DNA of 64,000 nt from JAUVUV01 sp964548275 (GTDB lineage Bacteria > Gemmatimonadota > Glassbacteria > GWA2-58-10). Each line of letters opens with the position of its first letter. The stretch's first letter is position 1. The notes under the pieces are model-generated. The model saw nothing but the letters and a program-made list of their open reading frames with translations. It was not told where the DNA came from and ran no database searches. The position numbers were made by a program, and so were the translations under genes. The stretch spans positions 6,411 through 70,410 of the forward strand of contig CAZJQI010000019.1 of the NCBI GenBank assembly GCA_964548275.1. The letters are read 5' to 3'. Shown here piece after piece: positions 45,464 to 53,565 of this stretch.

Positions 45464-45585
45464 GTGATTGGCGCCTGAACTTTTCTCGCGACAATTTCGG
45501 ATCATACGCAAAAATACTGGATATGTAGCCGGGGAGCAAGAATCCCGCACCGCAAGCCCCTTTCCGGGCGCAGGGGGGAAAAATC

Positions 45586-45613
45586 TTGCAAACGAGTCTA
45601 AAAGGCTTATCTT
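45586..45613 (+). promoter_or_regulatory. Candidate promoter of the symporter pair
   Basis: TTGCAA (45586-45591), 16-base spacer, TATCTT (45608-45613), 69 bases before the small membrane gene. Confidence 0.35.
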
Positions 45614-45681
45614 ACACTCTCTATTACCTGACTCCCCGGATCTATTTTACCAGTCCAACCGTGATAAAGCGAGTTTGAAAT

Positions 45682-45945
45682 ATGAACGAACAACAGAAAA
45701 AGTCTCTTTTCAGGAAACTTCTTCTGGTTTTCGCCATTTCTTTCCTGATGAGCAACGGCCCCGGAGTACTGCTGGTAAACAAACCCACACTCGTAGCGGG
45801 AATACCGCTGCTCTATCTCTGGGCATTCGCCTGGGGGATAGTCCAGATCGGGATTATCCTCTACGCTTATTTTAAGCTCTGGCGGCATGAAGTTGAAGAG
45901 GAAATCGAGGGGGCAGGGGAAAAAGCGGCCGGGGAGGGTGCATGA
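45682..45945 (+). CDS. Small two-helix membrane protein paired with sodium symporter
   Basis: 87 residues with two membrane segments (about 15-33 and 43-65; LLLVFAISFLMSNGPGVLLV and LLYLWAFAWGIVQIGIILYAY in pieces) and an acidic Glu/Lys C-terminus. It resembles the short proteins often encoded just before SSS-family permeases, which are thought to be accessory subunits. The last codons overlap the symporter ATG (ATGA arrangement), so translation is coupled. Confidence 0.75.
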   Translation: MNEQQKKSLFRKLLLVFAISFLMSNGPGVLLVNKPTLVAGIPLLYLWAFAWGIVQIGIILYAYFKLWRHEVEEEIEGAGEKAAGEGA

Positions 45946-47492
45946 CTCCATTAATCGTTATCGCGGCCTATCTGGCTGTCACGTTCAGTATCGGCACCTT
46001 CGCCTGGTGGCGCGGCAGGGTCACAGCGGATGATTATTACATCTCGGCGCGAAGCCAGGGCTATGTTGTCACCGCGCTGGCGATCATGGCCACCTTTTTC
46101 AGCGCGTTCGCCATGCTCGGCGCTCCGGGCATGCTCTACAAGGGCGGGATCGGTTTCGTGTTTTTCATGCTCAACGTGCCGATCTGCGGCGCGCTGATCT
46201 GGATTATCGGCAGGCCTCTGTGGAGGCTGGGCAAGCGCCACGGCTATATCACGCCCAGCGACATGATCGCGGATTATTTCACCAGCGATAAATTGAGAGT
46301 GCTGATTGCCCTGCTCGGCATAGTTTACATAATCCCTTACGCGGTTCTTCAGTTCAAGGGCGGGGGCTACCTTTTCGAGGTGATCACCCGCAACAGTGAT
46401 GTCCACCTGGGATTTTTCACTCTCTCCGGCGGCAGGATTTCTTTAGGCCCGGTCTCCACCAGCACCCATGTTTTCGGCGCCCTGCTTCTGGCCTCGATCA
46501 CCATGATCTACACGATCATGGGCGGGATGCGGGCCGTGTGCTGGACAGATGTTTTCCAGGGCGGCCTGTTGGTGATCGGCATGCTGGTGGGCGGGATTAT
46601 CACGATCTGGAAGCTTGGCGGGGTGACCGGTCTTTTCGAGCAGGCAGCAGCAGTAAGCGACGCAGCCCACCCGGCTGGAGAGTTTATCACCCTGCCCGGG
46701 CCTGCAAAAATGTTCCCTGTCTCGATGATTTTCACTTTCGTGCTCGTGGCCAGTTTCGGCACAATGGCCTCGCCTGGGCAGTGGATGCGCTATTACAGCG
46801 CCAAAAATCCCGACGCCCTGCGCAAGAGTATGATCATTTTCGCAGTGGTGCTCACTGCCTGCTACTTTTTCGGCACCGCGTTTATCGGCCTGGGCGGCAG
46901 GGTTTTGTTCCCCGGCCTGGAGGCGCCGGACAAGGTTTACCTGAGAATAATCGAGAGCTATCTTCCGCTCGTGCTGGCCAGTTTCTTCGTGACCACGATC
47001 ATGGCCGCGGCCATGAGCACAGCCAACGGCAACCTTCACGCAATGAGCGCCCTGGTGACCAAGGACCTCTACGCCAGGTTTGTTCGCAGAAAGGCCGGCC
47101 AGCGCGAGCTGGTCTGGACCGGACGCACCGTGATCGCGCTGGCGAGCGCGGTTTCGCTGTGGATTGCCCTTCAGCCGGATATAGGCATGATCGTGCAGAT
47201 CGGGCTGCTTTCAATGGCAGTGTCCATGCAGATGTTCCCCTCCCTGATCGGCCCGTTATACTGGAAAGGAGCCACCAGGGCAGGCACTGTGTGGGGTATC
47301 CTGCTCGGGATGGCGGCCCTGCTGGTCACATTCCAGCCTGCCTGGTTCGGGATAACGGCTTTCAGCCGAAGCCCCCTGGGAATCCATTACGGTTTCTGGG
47401 GATTCATGGTCAACGTGGCAGCCCTGTACGTGGTGAGTTTTTTTACCAAGCCGCCGCAAGAGGAGGTGCTGAGGAGGTTTCACAAGGGGTGA
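45942..47492 (+). CDS. Sodium:solute symporter (SSS family)
   Basis: 516 residues and about thirteen membrane helices. WWRGRVTADDYYISARSQGY and FFSAFAMLGAPGMLYKGGIG near the start, GGMRAVCWTDVFQGGLLVIG in the middle, MASPGQWMRYYSAKNP near residue 275 and TIMAAAMSTANGNLHAMSAL near 355 are SSS hallmarks of the pantothenate/monocarboxylate-type branch. It couples solute uptake to the inward sodium gradient; the substrate is unknown. The 87-residue partner overlaps its start, and a terminator follows. Confidence 0.9.
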   Translation: MTPLIVIAAYLAVTFSIGTFAWWRGRVTADDYYISARSQGYVVTALAIMATFFSAFAMLGAPGMLYKGGIGFVFFMLNVPICGALIWIIGRPLWRLGKRHGYITPSDMIADYFTSDKLRVLIALLGIVYIIPYAVLQFKGGGYLFEVITRNSDVHLGFFTLSGGRISLGPVSTSTHVFGALLLASITMIYTIMGGMRAVCWTDVFQGGLLVIGMLVGGIITIWKLGGVTGLFEQAAAVSDAAHPAGEFITLPGPAKMFPVSMIFTFVLVASFGTMASPGQWMRYYSAKNPDALRKSMIIFAVVLTACYFFGTAFIGLGGRVLFPGLEAPDKVYLRIIESYLPLVLASFFVTTIMAAAMSTANGNLHAMSALVTKDLYARFVRRKAGQRELVWTGRTVIALASAVSLWIALQPDIGMIVQIGLLSMAVSMQMFPSLIGPLYWKGATRAGTVWGILLGMAALLVTFQPAWFGITAFSRSPLGIHYGFWGFMVNVAALYVVSFFTKPPQEEVLRRFHKG

Positions 47493-47527
47493 GATAAAAA
47501 GCCAATAGAACTTGAAATTTTGGATAG

Positions 47528-47558
47528 AAAAAAGGGCACGATATGAAGTGCCCTTTTT
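47528..47558. terminator. Rho-independent terminator between symporter and SIR2 gene
   Basis: AAAAAAGGGCAC, eight-base loop, GTGCCCTTTTT. Serves the symporter operon and the opposing SIR2-type gene. Confidence 0.88.
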
Positions 47559-47575
47559 AACAGACATTTAATCTG

Positions 47576-48652
47576 TCAACTCCTGCCGGGAAATCGCATT
47601 TTAATATTGCTAATAGCACCTTCAAAGCCGGTAGTAATATATAGAAATCGAGCATGCGCCCCAGGGCCAAGTAGACCTCTAAAACGCTCTTCCACTCCAG
47701 AGTCTTTAGAAGGATTATACACCCAAATACGCTTCAATGTTTTCTCACTGACAGTACCTAGAGCATAGAGAAGACGAAAAAAAGCATCCATCGGCGACAG
47801 TGAATAACCAATAATGAAAATGTGCTCAGCTTCCTCCAGTTCTTTCGTTGCCCGACTCCATACGGGTGATAGTTTTTCTTGGTAGTAAGCCTTATTCCAC
47901 GTAGGAGGCACTAGTATAGGTTCTGGGGGAACGTTCATACCACAGTGTTCAAATTGGCTTAACTCTGATCCGATTTGTAATGTAACGTTTTTCTTTTCTT
48001 CCAAGTCTCTCCATTGACGCATAGAAAAATACTGATCCAACGACCATGGAACTACAGAATTACATTTATTGCAGTACGCCCAGTTTAGAGAGCCATGCAA
48101 TTTTAGGAGAGGTATCCCAACGGTACTTTTTTCCGATAAACAGTAATTAGGACCCATACCGTTAACATGCAGTGCATAGTCCACCGCCATGTCGTAGTTG
48201 AATGTAATTATCGCAACAGAATTTATTGGATGAGCCTTTTTCTGGAGGTGACAGAGCAATTCGATAAAAATTCTATAAGGTGGTGGGGGATGGACTTTAT
48301 TATTTATGACAGGAAATCTTAGAGTCCTTTCCAGAGTAACAACAATTACATCCTTCAGAGCCGCAATTATTTTATTTAGGGCAGATGGTTTCGTTCCAGG
48401 AAGCTTATTCAATATTTTGGCAAGTTCTAGGGTTGCGAATACAGATTCAATGTTTATTAAGTCAAGCTGCGCTTTTGAATGCACAGCCTGCAAAGCACCT
48501 ATAGTCTTAAATACCAATTCAAATTGTTGAGCTTTGTCACCGACTTCTCCTGATTTCCAAAGATTATCGGCCACATCCAAAAAATCATTCATCAAAGGAG
48601 CCCCGGCCTCCCGGGAAGCTCCAGCACCTAAAATAAAAACAATATTAGCCAT
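47576..48652 (-). CDS. Stand-alone SIR2-type NAD-binding protein (candidate defence NADase)
   Basis: 358 residues, AT-richer than its chromosomal neighbours. FILGAGASREAGAPL (GAGAS, residues 9-13) is the NAD-binding loop; TFNYD with Asn152 and LKLHGSLNW with His186 are the catalytic pair of SIR2-like NADases; CNKC (194-197) with a second Cys later may bind zinc; FIIGYSLSPMDAFFRLLY is the conserved late block of the SIR2_2 subfamily. Such domains in phage defence systems destroy NAD+ on infection; others are true deacetylases. No partner of a known SIR2 defence system (Argonaute, HerA, ThsB) is adjacent. The direct neighbours are a small lipoprotein and a small membrane protein with a shared repeat, so a new association is possible. 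Confidence 0.75.
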   Translation of the reverse strand: MANIVFILGAGASREAGAPLMNDFLDVADNLWKSGEVGDKAQQFELVFKTIGALQAVHSKAQLDLINIESVFATLELAKILNKLPGTKPSALNKIIAALKDVIVVTLERTLRFPVINNKVHPPPPYRIFIELLCHLQKKAHPINSVAIITFNYDMAVDYALHVNGMGPNYCLSEKSTVGIPLLKLHGSLNWAYCNKCNSVVPWSLDQYFSMRQWRDLEEKKNVTLQIGSELSQFEHCGMNVPPEPILVPPTWNKAYYQEKLSPVWSRATKELEEAEHIFIIGYSLSPMDAFFRLLYALGTVSEKTLKRIWVYNPSKDSGVEERFRGLLGPGAHARFLYITTGFEGAISNIKMRFPGRS

Positions 48653-48710
48653 GAGTTATCTCTTTGTCGGTTAATTTATGATTTTTATATGTTCTTTTTT
48701 CCTTCCATAT

Positions 48711-48760
48711 CCAACCGTTAATCATTTATTCTCAAAGTGGAGGGGTTTTCTCAAAGTGGC
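48711..48760. repeat. Island repeat, copy a (in front of the SIR2 gene)
   Basis: CCAACCGTTAATCATTTATT then CTCAAAGTGGAGGGGTTTTC and TCAAAGTGG. The first 39 bases match copy b (49111) at 32 positions. On the minus strand it reads as two TTTGAGAA half-sites about 20 bases apart. It overlaps the 3' end of the lipoprotein gene and lies 58 bases before the SIR2 start. Confidence 0.65.
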
Positions 48761-49089
48761 TTAACAAATTCCATTGGCACCCAGCCTGCCCTGCCCTTAT
48801 GCTTTCCTTCAAGAATTCTCACTTTACGCCTTGCGAAACTGCGATCAATCACCAGGACCTTGGTATTGTTTTCCACAGGAAACCATTTCCCCTGGATCAT
48901 CAGCTCTGCCTGTCCATATTTATCTTTAGACACAAATGCTTGGACCGTCTCTTCCAGTGCCTGCTCGCTTACCGCTACCGGCAGATCTAAACTGCCTTCA
49001 CTATATAGCCTTCCCTCTTTACCAACAGAAACCGAGCTCTCTGGCGTTGCGCAGGATATATAAGAGAGTATTATTAAAATAAAAGCCAA
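48751..49089 (-). CDS. Small SH3-like lipoprotein
   Basis: 112 residues. MAFILIILSYISC is a very short lipoprotein signal with lipobox SYISC. The rest is a single SH3-like beta barrel: WFPVENNTKVLVIDRSF and VRILEGKHKGRAGWVPMEFV carry the typical spacing of bacterial SH3 domains. Probably membrane-attached and facing the periplasm. Situated between the membrane protein and SIR2 genes, each bounded by the same repeat. Confidence 0.65.
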   Translation of the reverse strand: MAFILIILSYISCATPESSVSVGKEGRLYSEGSLDLPVAVSEQALEETVQAFVSKDKYGQAELMIQGKWFPVENNTKVLVIDRSFARRKVRILEGKHKGRAGWVPMEFVKPL

Positions 49090-49110
49090 TCTACTAATTT
49101 CTTCCCCATG

Positions 49111-49156
49111 ACCAACCGCTGGTCATTAATTCTCAAACTGGAAGAGTTTTTCTTAA
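49111..49156. repeat. Island repeat, copy b (in front of the lipoprotein gene)
   Basis: CCAACCGCTGGTCATTAATT then CTCAAACTGGAAGAGTTTTT. The left end forms a hairpin ATGACCA/TGGTCAT (49107-49125). See copy a. Confidence 0.6.
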
Positions 49157-49170
49157 TCTTTTGGGTTTTA

Positions 49171-49614
49171 TTAATACAATCTACAGATGACATTTTTTAA
49201 AGGCAGAGCCATTCTTGAAAAGGCAATCAAAACAATCCCTATTAAAAAAAACCTATTTCTGTATTTTATAAGTTCTAATTGCCACCCAAGCAATTCATCC
49301 GCTTTTTTAAATCGTTCTTCATATTCTTCTTTTTTTTCATCGTCATCTTTCCAAATAATCAACCATTTCATTTCATCTAATTTTTTAACTGTTATATCTA
49401 TTATTTTTAAGCCAATAAGCCCTGAAAAAAATAGAAAAATCCATGCTAATATTTCAAAAATGTCAATTGCTATATTAATTCCAAATTTTGTTGTCTCTAT
49501 TCCTAAACCAACAATTGCAAAACTTAACGCTACAAGAAAGAAATCCATTTTTATTTCTATTTCTCTAGCTCTTATTCTTAATTCTGTATATATATTTTCT
49601 TTATCTTTTTTCAT
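49171..49614 (-). CDS. Small AT-rich membrane protein, three helices
   Basis: 147 residues. Membrane segments at about 26-44 (FFLVALSFAIVGLGIE), 53-72 (EILAWIFLFFSGLIGLKII) and 121-137 (NRFFLIGIVLIAFSRM), separated by a charged cytoplasmic stretch with DDDEKKEEYEERFKKADELL. No family recognised; the layout resembles small membrane effectors or accessory proteins of defence islands. Codon use is extremely AT-rich, unlike anything outside the island. It is preceded by repeat copy c. Confidence 0.55.
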   Translation of the reverse strand: MKKDKENIYTELRIRAREIEIKMDFFLVALSFAIVGLGIETTKFGINIAIDIFEILAWIFLFFSGLIGLKIIDITVKKLDEMKWLIIWKDDDEKKEEYEERFKKADELLGWQLELIKYRNRFFLIGIVLIAFSRMALPLKNVICRLY

Positions 49615-49644
49615 TTCTAATTTATTAGCTCTAAAGCCAGTATT

Positions 49645-49686
49645 TACAAATTGATTCTCAAATTTGATAGGTTTTCCTCAAACTCA
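49645..49686. repeat. Island repeat, copy c (in front of the membrane protein gene)
   Basis: ATTCTCAAATTTGATAGGTT then TTCCTCAAACTCA; over 28 bases 21 match copy b. It lies 31 bases before the ATG at 49614. Confidence 0.5.
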
Positions 49687-49715
49687 TATTTTCCATTATT
49701 TTATTATAAACCTAA

Positions 49716-49857
49716 TCATTTAAATAAACAACCTAATATCTCATCATAATCCCTCCAATACTCCCCGAACTCGCGCACTGCCTGCACGAACGCCAAAATA
49801 TTCTCCCAGGGCACCTCAGGCTCGGGCACGTGCGCCGGGCTAATAAAAAAAACTTCT
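49716..49857 (-). pseudogene. 3' fragment of a UroD-like gene
   Basis: Reads about 46 codons, from VFFISPAHV through EPEVPWENILAFVQAVREFG to a short tail ending LFK and a TGA at 49716-49718. It aligns with the C-terminus of the intact UroD-like protein at 50105-51181 (LIGPAHVIEPEVPWENVLSF). Upstream of it the frame is closed, so this is a truncated paralogue at the edge of the AT-rich island. Confidence 0.75.
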
Positions 49858-49868
49858 CATGCCCCTGT

Positions 49869-49998
49869 TATAGTAATTGTCAAAAGTCCTCTCCTTTTGA
49901 AAATTCGGATCGTAGGGGCGGTTCGCGATGTTTTGTAAAGACACATGGGTGATTACAAAAATAACCTCAATAGAAAATTTATTTTGACAACTACTATA
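49869..49998. mobile_element. MITE-like element with 17-bp terminal inverted repeats
   Basis: TATAGTAATTGTCAAAA (49869-49885) and TTTTGACAACTACTATA (49982-49998) match as inverted repeats at 16 of 17 bases. Inside is a second inverted pair TTTTGTAA (49931-49938) / TTACAAAA (49953-49960) and the half REP GTAGGGGCGGTTCGCGA (49912-49928). It has no coding capacity, like a MITE. No target duplication is evident. Confidence 0.6.
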
Positions 49999-50012
49999 TT
50001 AAACGAAAAAAT

Positions 50013-50030
50013 CCCCCTTAGAAAAGGGGG
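50013..50030. repeat. CCCCCTT/AAGGGGG hairpin
   Basis: CCCCCTT, AGAA, AAGGGGG; a widespread type of intergenic palindrome in bacteria. Next to the MITE-like element. Confidence 0.45.
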
Positions 50031-50051
50031 AAACAGGGGAATGTCAAACGC

Positions 50052-50071
50052 GGGCGAGGCACGCCTCGCCC
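50052..50071. repeat. REP-like palindrome (GGGCGAGGC/GCCTCGCCC)
   Basis: GGGCGAGGC, AC, GCCTCGCCC followed by CC; 33 bases before the stop of the UroD-like gene. Same arms as 16488. Confidence 0.65.
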
Positions 50072-50104
50072 CTGCGGGCTATTTCTGCCTGAATACCTCT
50101 ACCC

Positions 50105-51181
50105 TCAATACCCTCCAAACTCCCGCACTGCCTGGACAAACGATAAAACATTCTCCCAGGGCACCTCGGGCTCGATCACATGCGCCGGGCCGATCAGGAA
50201 ACCGCCCCCCTGCCCCACAGTCTCGATCCGCTCTTTGACCTCGGCCCGCACGTGCTCCACAGTACCGAAAGGCAGGGTGCTCTGCACTCCCACTGCACCC
50301 CAGAAAGAAAGCCTGTCTCCCCATTTCTTTTTAAAATCCGCAGGGTCGCAGGCCTCAGGCTGCACGGGATTGAGTATATCCACTCCGACTTCGATCAGGT
50401 CCTCCACTACCTCGGTGGGGTTACCGCAGGTGTGGTAGAAAATCAGGCCGTCCGGCTGGAAATGCCTCGCGCAGTCGATAATGGTTTTCAGGCGGGGTTT
50501 CAGAATAGAGCGCCAGAGCTCAGGTGGCATCATCATGCCCTGCTGGTTTGCGATATCATCCCCAAGCCAGAGAATGTCGTAGCGGCCGTATTTGGCGTAT
50601 GTTTCGAGCTGCCAGAGCCGCATCTCGGTGAACCGGTCCAGGAGCGCCTCGCAAGTTTGCGGCTCGGTGAGCAGCATGACCAGGAACTCCTCGATCCCGA
50701 CCAGGGGCCAGGAGACCTCGAAAATGGTCTCTGCTCCCATGGCCAGGGCGCTGGCCCGGCCCCGGGAGTCGATATCCGCGATTTTCCCGGCGGTTTCGCG
50801 GTAGAGATCTAAATCCTTGTAGTTCGGAAGGGGATAGGATTTCACAGCCTCGAGAGAATGTTCGACGAGCGGAGGGACAATCTTTGTGAAATGAAGGCCC
50901 TCGGTCTTTTCGTGAAGCACACCGTAGTGGTCGAACTCGTATTCTTTGTCTATGGGGATTCTGCCTTTGTAAAAAGTCCCGGCGAAATCGAAATCAGCGC
51001 GGGGCTCGAGCACCTCGATATATTCAACATCCGTGTCGAAATACTCGAAATGGTTGGTGCTGCCTGATTGCCTGACAAAATTGTCCCATGCCGCGCCGAC
51101 AAAACCGTAGCACAGGTCGAACGGCACCCGGTCGGGAATCTCCCGCCTGAGTGCGAGATTTACGCGTTCTTTCGAGTTCAT
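50105..51181 (-). CDS. Uroporphyrinogen decarboxylase-like protein (methyltransferase fold)
   Basis: 358 residues. MNSKERVNLALRREIPDRVP is the usual start; HTCGNPTEVVEDLIEVGVDI near residue 246 has the His-x-Cys zinc site of MtaA/CmuA-type enzymes, and LSFWGAVGVQSTLPFGTVEH and the C-terminal GPAHVIEPEVPWENVLSFVQ close the barrel. It is a paralogue of 15223-16428 but in a different subgroup. Its C-terminal coding region is duplicated as a fragment at 49716-49857. It is next to a polysaccharide lyase and a KDG-type kinase, so it may be part of uronate or methoxylated sugar metabolism. No corrinoid partner is present. Confidence 0.85.
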   Translation of the reverse strand: MNSKERVNLALRREIPDRVPFDLCYGFVGAAWDNFVRQSGSTNHFEYFDTDVEYIEVLEPRADFDFAGTFYKGRIPIDKEYEFDHYGVLHEKTEGLHFTKIVPPLVEHSLEAVKSYPLPNYKDLDLYRETAGKIADIDSRGRASALAMGAETIFEVSWPLVGIEEFLVMLLTEPQTCEALLDRFTEMRLWQLETYAKYGRYDILWLGDDIANQQGMMMPPELWRSILKPRLKTIIDCARHFQPDGLIFYHTCGNPTEVVEDLIEVGVDILNPVQPEACDPADFKKKWGDRLSFWGAVGVQSTLPFGTVEHVRAEVKERIETVGQGGGFLIGPAHVIEPEVPWENVLSFVQAVREFGGY

Positions 51182-51280
51182 GATATCTTAATCTGTCAAA
51201 ATTTTTAGTATCTGCACTTTTGTATGCGAACAGAAGTGCTAAAAATAGATTGTTCGTCTCGTGCAGCCTTGAGCTTGATG

Positions 51281-53473
51281 TTATTTCTTGCGTCCGATGA
51301 AAACCACACCCGCTTCGGAGGCTTGCATCCCGCCTGTCTCATCGGGAACTAAATACTCTGGTGTAAACGCCCGTGGCAATTTACTTGCACTTTCGGCGAT
51401 TTTCTTGAGTCCGTAAATTCTACCTGGTTCGAGACCGGTTACCATGATTGATTCGTAATAGAAATGATAATCAGTAAGCCAGAGCAGCGTGTCACTTTTT
51501 GCGAAAATGATTCCTCTTTCTTTACGTTCAGGCTGCTTAATAATAATTTGCATTCTAGTATCGGATTCAGCCCTGTAAATGTTAGCCATAACCTGTTCTT
51601 TTTCCTCGCCCATACGCGGCACATGCAGCACAGCGGCAATCTCCACCTCATCAGGCAGCCGGCCGATCATGGTGAGCGACAGCGCCCGGGTTTTCGGCCT
51701 GCCGTTAGGAAAATCCATGCTCTGTCGCTCGAAAAAGTAGCGGGTCGAGGGAAAGACTTTGCCCTTGAGGATCGGCTCACCTGTGTCTTTCAAAACCGCG
51801 GCCAGCGAATCCCCTGCTGCCTGCCATTCGGCCAGGGCCGGGTCGGTGTGAAGGAGCCACTCGTAGCGGCGGATATATCTCTTGTCGCCGTCTCTGGTCA
51901 CCAGGCGGTCGCAGAGGACTATGGTTCGGGGCTTGAGATAGACCACCCGGCGCTCGAACCGGTCGAGGCCTAGCTGCTCCGGGTAGCAAGCAGTCAGGTC
52001 GGCCCTGACAAAGGCCCAGTCATTACCTGAATCAAACACAACAGACCCGGGCCGGTAGTCCGGCTGGAACATCTGGCCGTGGCCATCCACCATCGCTGTG
52101 TTGTGGAACCTGCCGTCCCTGCCCCCGTAAGCCGGGGGAGCGAGCACGAAGCGGCCATCGGCCCAGAGGTAGATCGAACCCGCATTCTGATGGGTGTGGG
52201 CCAGGCCGCCGGAAAGTTTCCTGTTGCCCCCCTGCCAGGCAGCGGTAGCCAGATCGCCCAGCATATGCCCCCCGGCGAAAAAGAGCACCGGGTCATTATA
52301 ACTCCACCCGGCGCGCATTACAGCGCTGTCCCAGTTGGGGTAAAAAGCATCTTTCGGCAGGGTGTCATCAGGCGGCTCAGGCTCAAGGTCAGGATCGTAC
52401 CAGAAAAACTGCCAGGCAAGGCCATGCACCTCTCTGGCCGCCAACGAGCGCATGTCGCTGAACGAATAAGGGGTTTCGAAGCTCGTATCGGCAGGCCCCC
52501 CGGAATCGACTCTTGCATCACGCAGGGCAAGCCACTGGACATGACTGTCCTGGTACCGCGCGGCAAGGCGCATCAGCACGTGCGCGCTTACAGAGCCCAG
52601 GTTTCCGTAGCGCCCGGAGCGGTAGCTGTCGCCGATAAACATGTAGCTGTCATCGGGCAGCCAGTGCTGGAGCCGGACCCGGGCGGTGGCTTTCATCCAG
52701 GGATGCAGGTAAAAGTCCGGGCCGCCGGAGCGAACCAGACAGTCGAAAAACATCAGGGTGGGCGCCAGGCAATAGACCCAGTCTGCAACTCCCTCGCCCC
52801 AGTAGCCGTTCTTGCCCAGAAGGCTCATTGCGCGGGAGAGCTCGCCAACCGCGAAACCGACCAGCGTATCGGCCTGCTCATATTCGCCTTCCAGACATAG
52901 CGCGGCGATCCCCATTCCGGCCACGGGGATCCAGAAATCGTGATGAGTATATACTCCGCCCCACCAGTGGTGGTCGGCTCCGTAGCGGGCCTCCTGGAGC
53001 ACCTCGATCAGCTTGGTTTTTAGTTTATTTCGAAAATCCGGCTCCAGTCCCTGGTAAAAGAAATCGTAGCCGTGGGCCAGCGAGGCGGCGAAGATACCAA
53101 TATGGTAATTCCCTCCGCTTGCGGTGGGGGCGGCAAGAAGAGCCTCGAGCCATTTTTTGCCTGCGTCAAGGTACTTGCCTTCTCCAGTGATTTGATAAAG
53201 AAAGCCGAAACAGGTGATCGTGGAAAAAGCCGCCTCGTGCAGCCGCTCGATGGTGCTGATTTCCCCGGGAGGCTCCTTTTCCAGGTTGATCTCGCCCCAG
53301 CGCTTGAGGCGCTCAAACTGGAAAGATTTGGCTCCCGAGGCCTGAGCACGCAGAGCGGGCAGATCGCCGCTGGTGAAATAGAGATGCGGATGTTCCCTGG
53401 CGTTTAATCCGGAAAAAAACAGTACCGAGAGGCAGACTGCCGCCAGGCAGGTTCGTAAAGCTGAGGGAGACAT
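51281..53473 (-). CDS. Heparinase II/III-like polysaccharide lyase, exported
   Basis: 730 residues from ATG 53473 with GAGGAGGC upstream; the signal peptide ends near LNAREH. HPHLYFTSGDLPALRAQASG opens the protein, then an alpha/alpha toroid with GGNYHIGIFAASLAHGYDFF, DHHWWGGVYTHHDFWIPVAG and SYMFIGDSYRSGRYGNLGSV. The C-terminal beta-sandwich carries GGNRKLSGGLAHTHQNAGSI with catalytic His/Tyr, then RRVVYLKPRTIVLCDRLVTR. This is the layout of heparinase II/III and oligoalginate lyase families. It cleaves uronic-acid polymers by beta-elimination outside the cytoplasm. The KDG-type kinase upstream and the UroD-like gene downstream suggest a uronate-degradation cluster. Confidence 0.82.
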   Translation of the reverse strand: MSPSALRTCLAAVCLSVLFFSGLNAREHPHLYFTSGDLPALRAQASGAKSFQFERLKRWGEINLEKEPPGEISTIERLHEAAFSTITCFGFLYQITGEGKYLDAGKKWLEALLAAPTASGGNYHIGIFAASLAHGYDFFYQGLEPDFRNKLKTKLIEVLQEARYGADHHWWGGVYTHHDFWIPVAGMGIAALCLEGEYEQADTLVGFAVGELSRAMSLLGKNGYWGEGVADWVYCLAPTLMFFDCLVRSGGPDFYLHPWMKATARVRLQHWLPDDSYMFIGDSYRSGRYGNLGSVSAHVLMRLAARYQDSHVQWLALRDARVDSGGPADTSFETPYSFSDMRSLAAREVHGLAWQFFWYDPDLEPEPPDDTLPKDAFYPNWDSAVMRAGWSYNDPVLFFAGGHMLGDLATAAWQGGNRKLSGGLAHTHQNAGSIYLWADGRFVLAPPAYGGRDGRFHNTAMVDGHGQMFQPDYRPGSVVFDSGNDWAFVRADLTACYPEQLGLDRFERRVVYLKPRTIVLCDRLVTRDGDKRYIRRYEWLLHTDPALAEWQAAGDSLAAVLKDTGEPILKGKVFPSTRYFFERQSMDFPNGRPKTRALSLTMIGRLPDEVEIAAVLHVPRMGEEKEQVMANIYRAESDTRMQIIIKQPERKERGIIFAKSDTLLWLTDYHFYYESIMVTGLEPGRIYGLKKIAESASKLPRAFTPEYLVPDETGGMQASEAGVVFIGRKK

Positions 53474-53516
53474 TGTATAAAGCCTCCTCGCAGGTTTGCG
53501 GTGAGTCAATAATAAA

Positions 53517-53550
53517 TAAAAGAGGGCGGCAGAAGGGCCGCCCCGAGTTT
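53517..53550 (-). terminator. Rho-independent terminator after the kinase gene
   Basis: On the minus strand AAAAACTCGGGGCGGC leads into GGGCGGC/GCCGCCC (stem bases at 53524-53530 and 53537-53543) and then CTCTTTTATTTATT. It lies between the kinase stop and the lyase start. Confidence 0.75.
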
Positions 53551-53565
53551 TTAGCAAACTTCGCC

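Larger units (their letters stand above)
49615..50104. other. Gene-free stretch with repeats and gene fragment
   Basis: 490 bases. It holds island repeat copy c, a 3' fragment of a UroD-like gene, a MITE-like inverted-repeat element with a half REP inside it, an AAGGGGG hairpin and a full REP-like palindrome, all listed separately. No intact gene. Confidence 0.6.

Noticed and set aside
48711..49686. Integron attC sites between the island genes
   Set aside because: The paired core sites (RYYYAAC and GTTRRRY in the right order) are not there in all three copies and no integrase is in the window; the cassette idea is kept only as one possibility.
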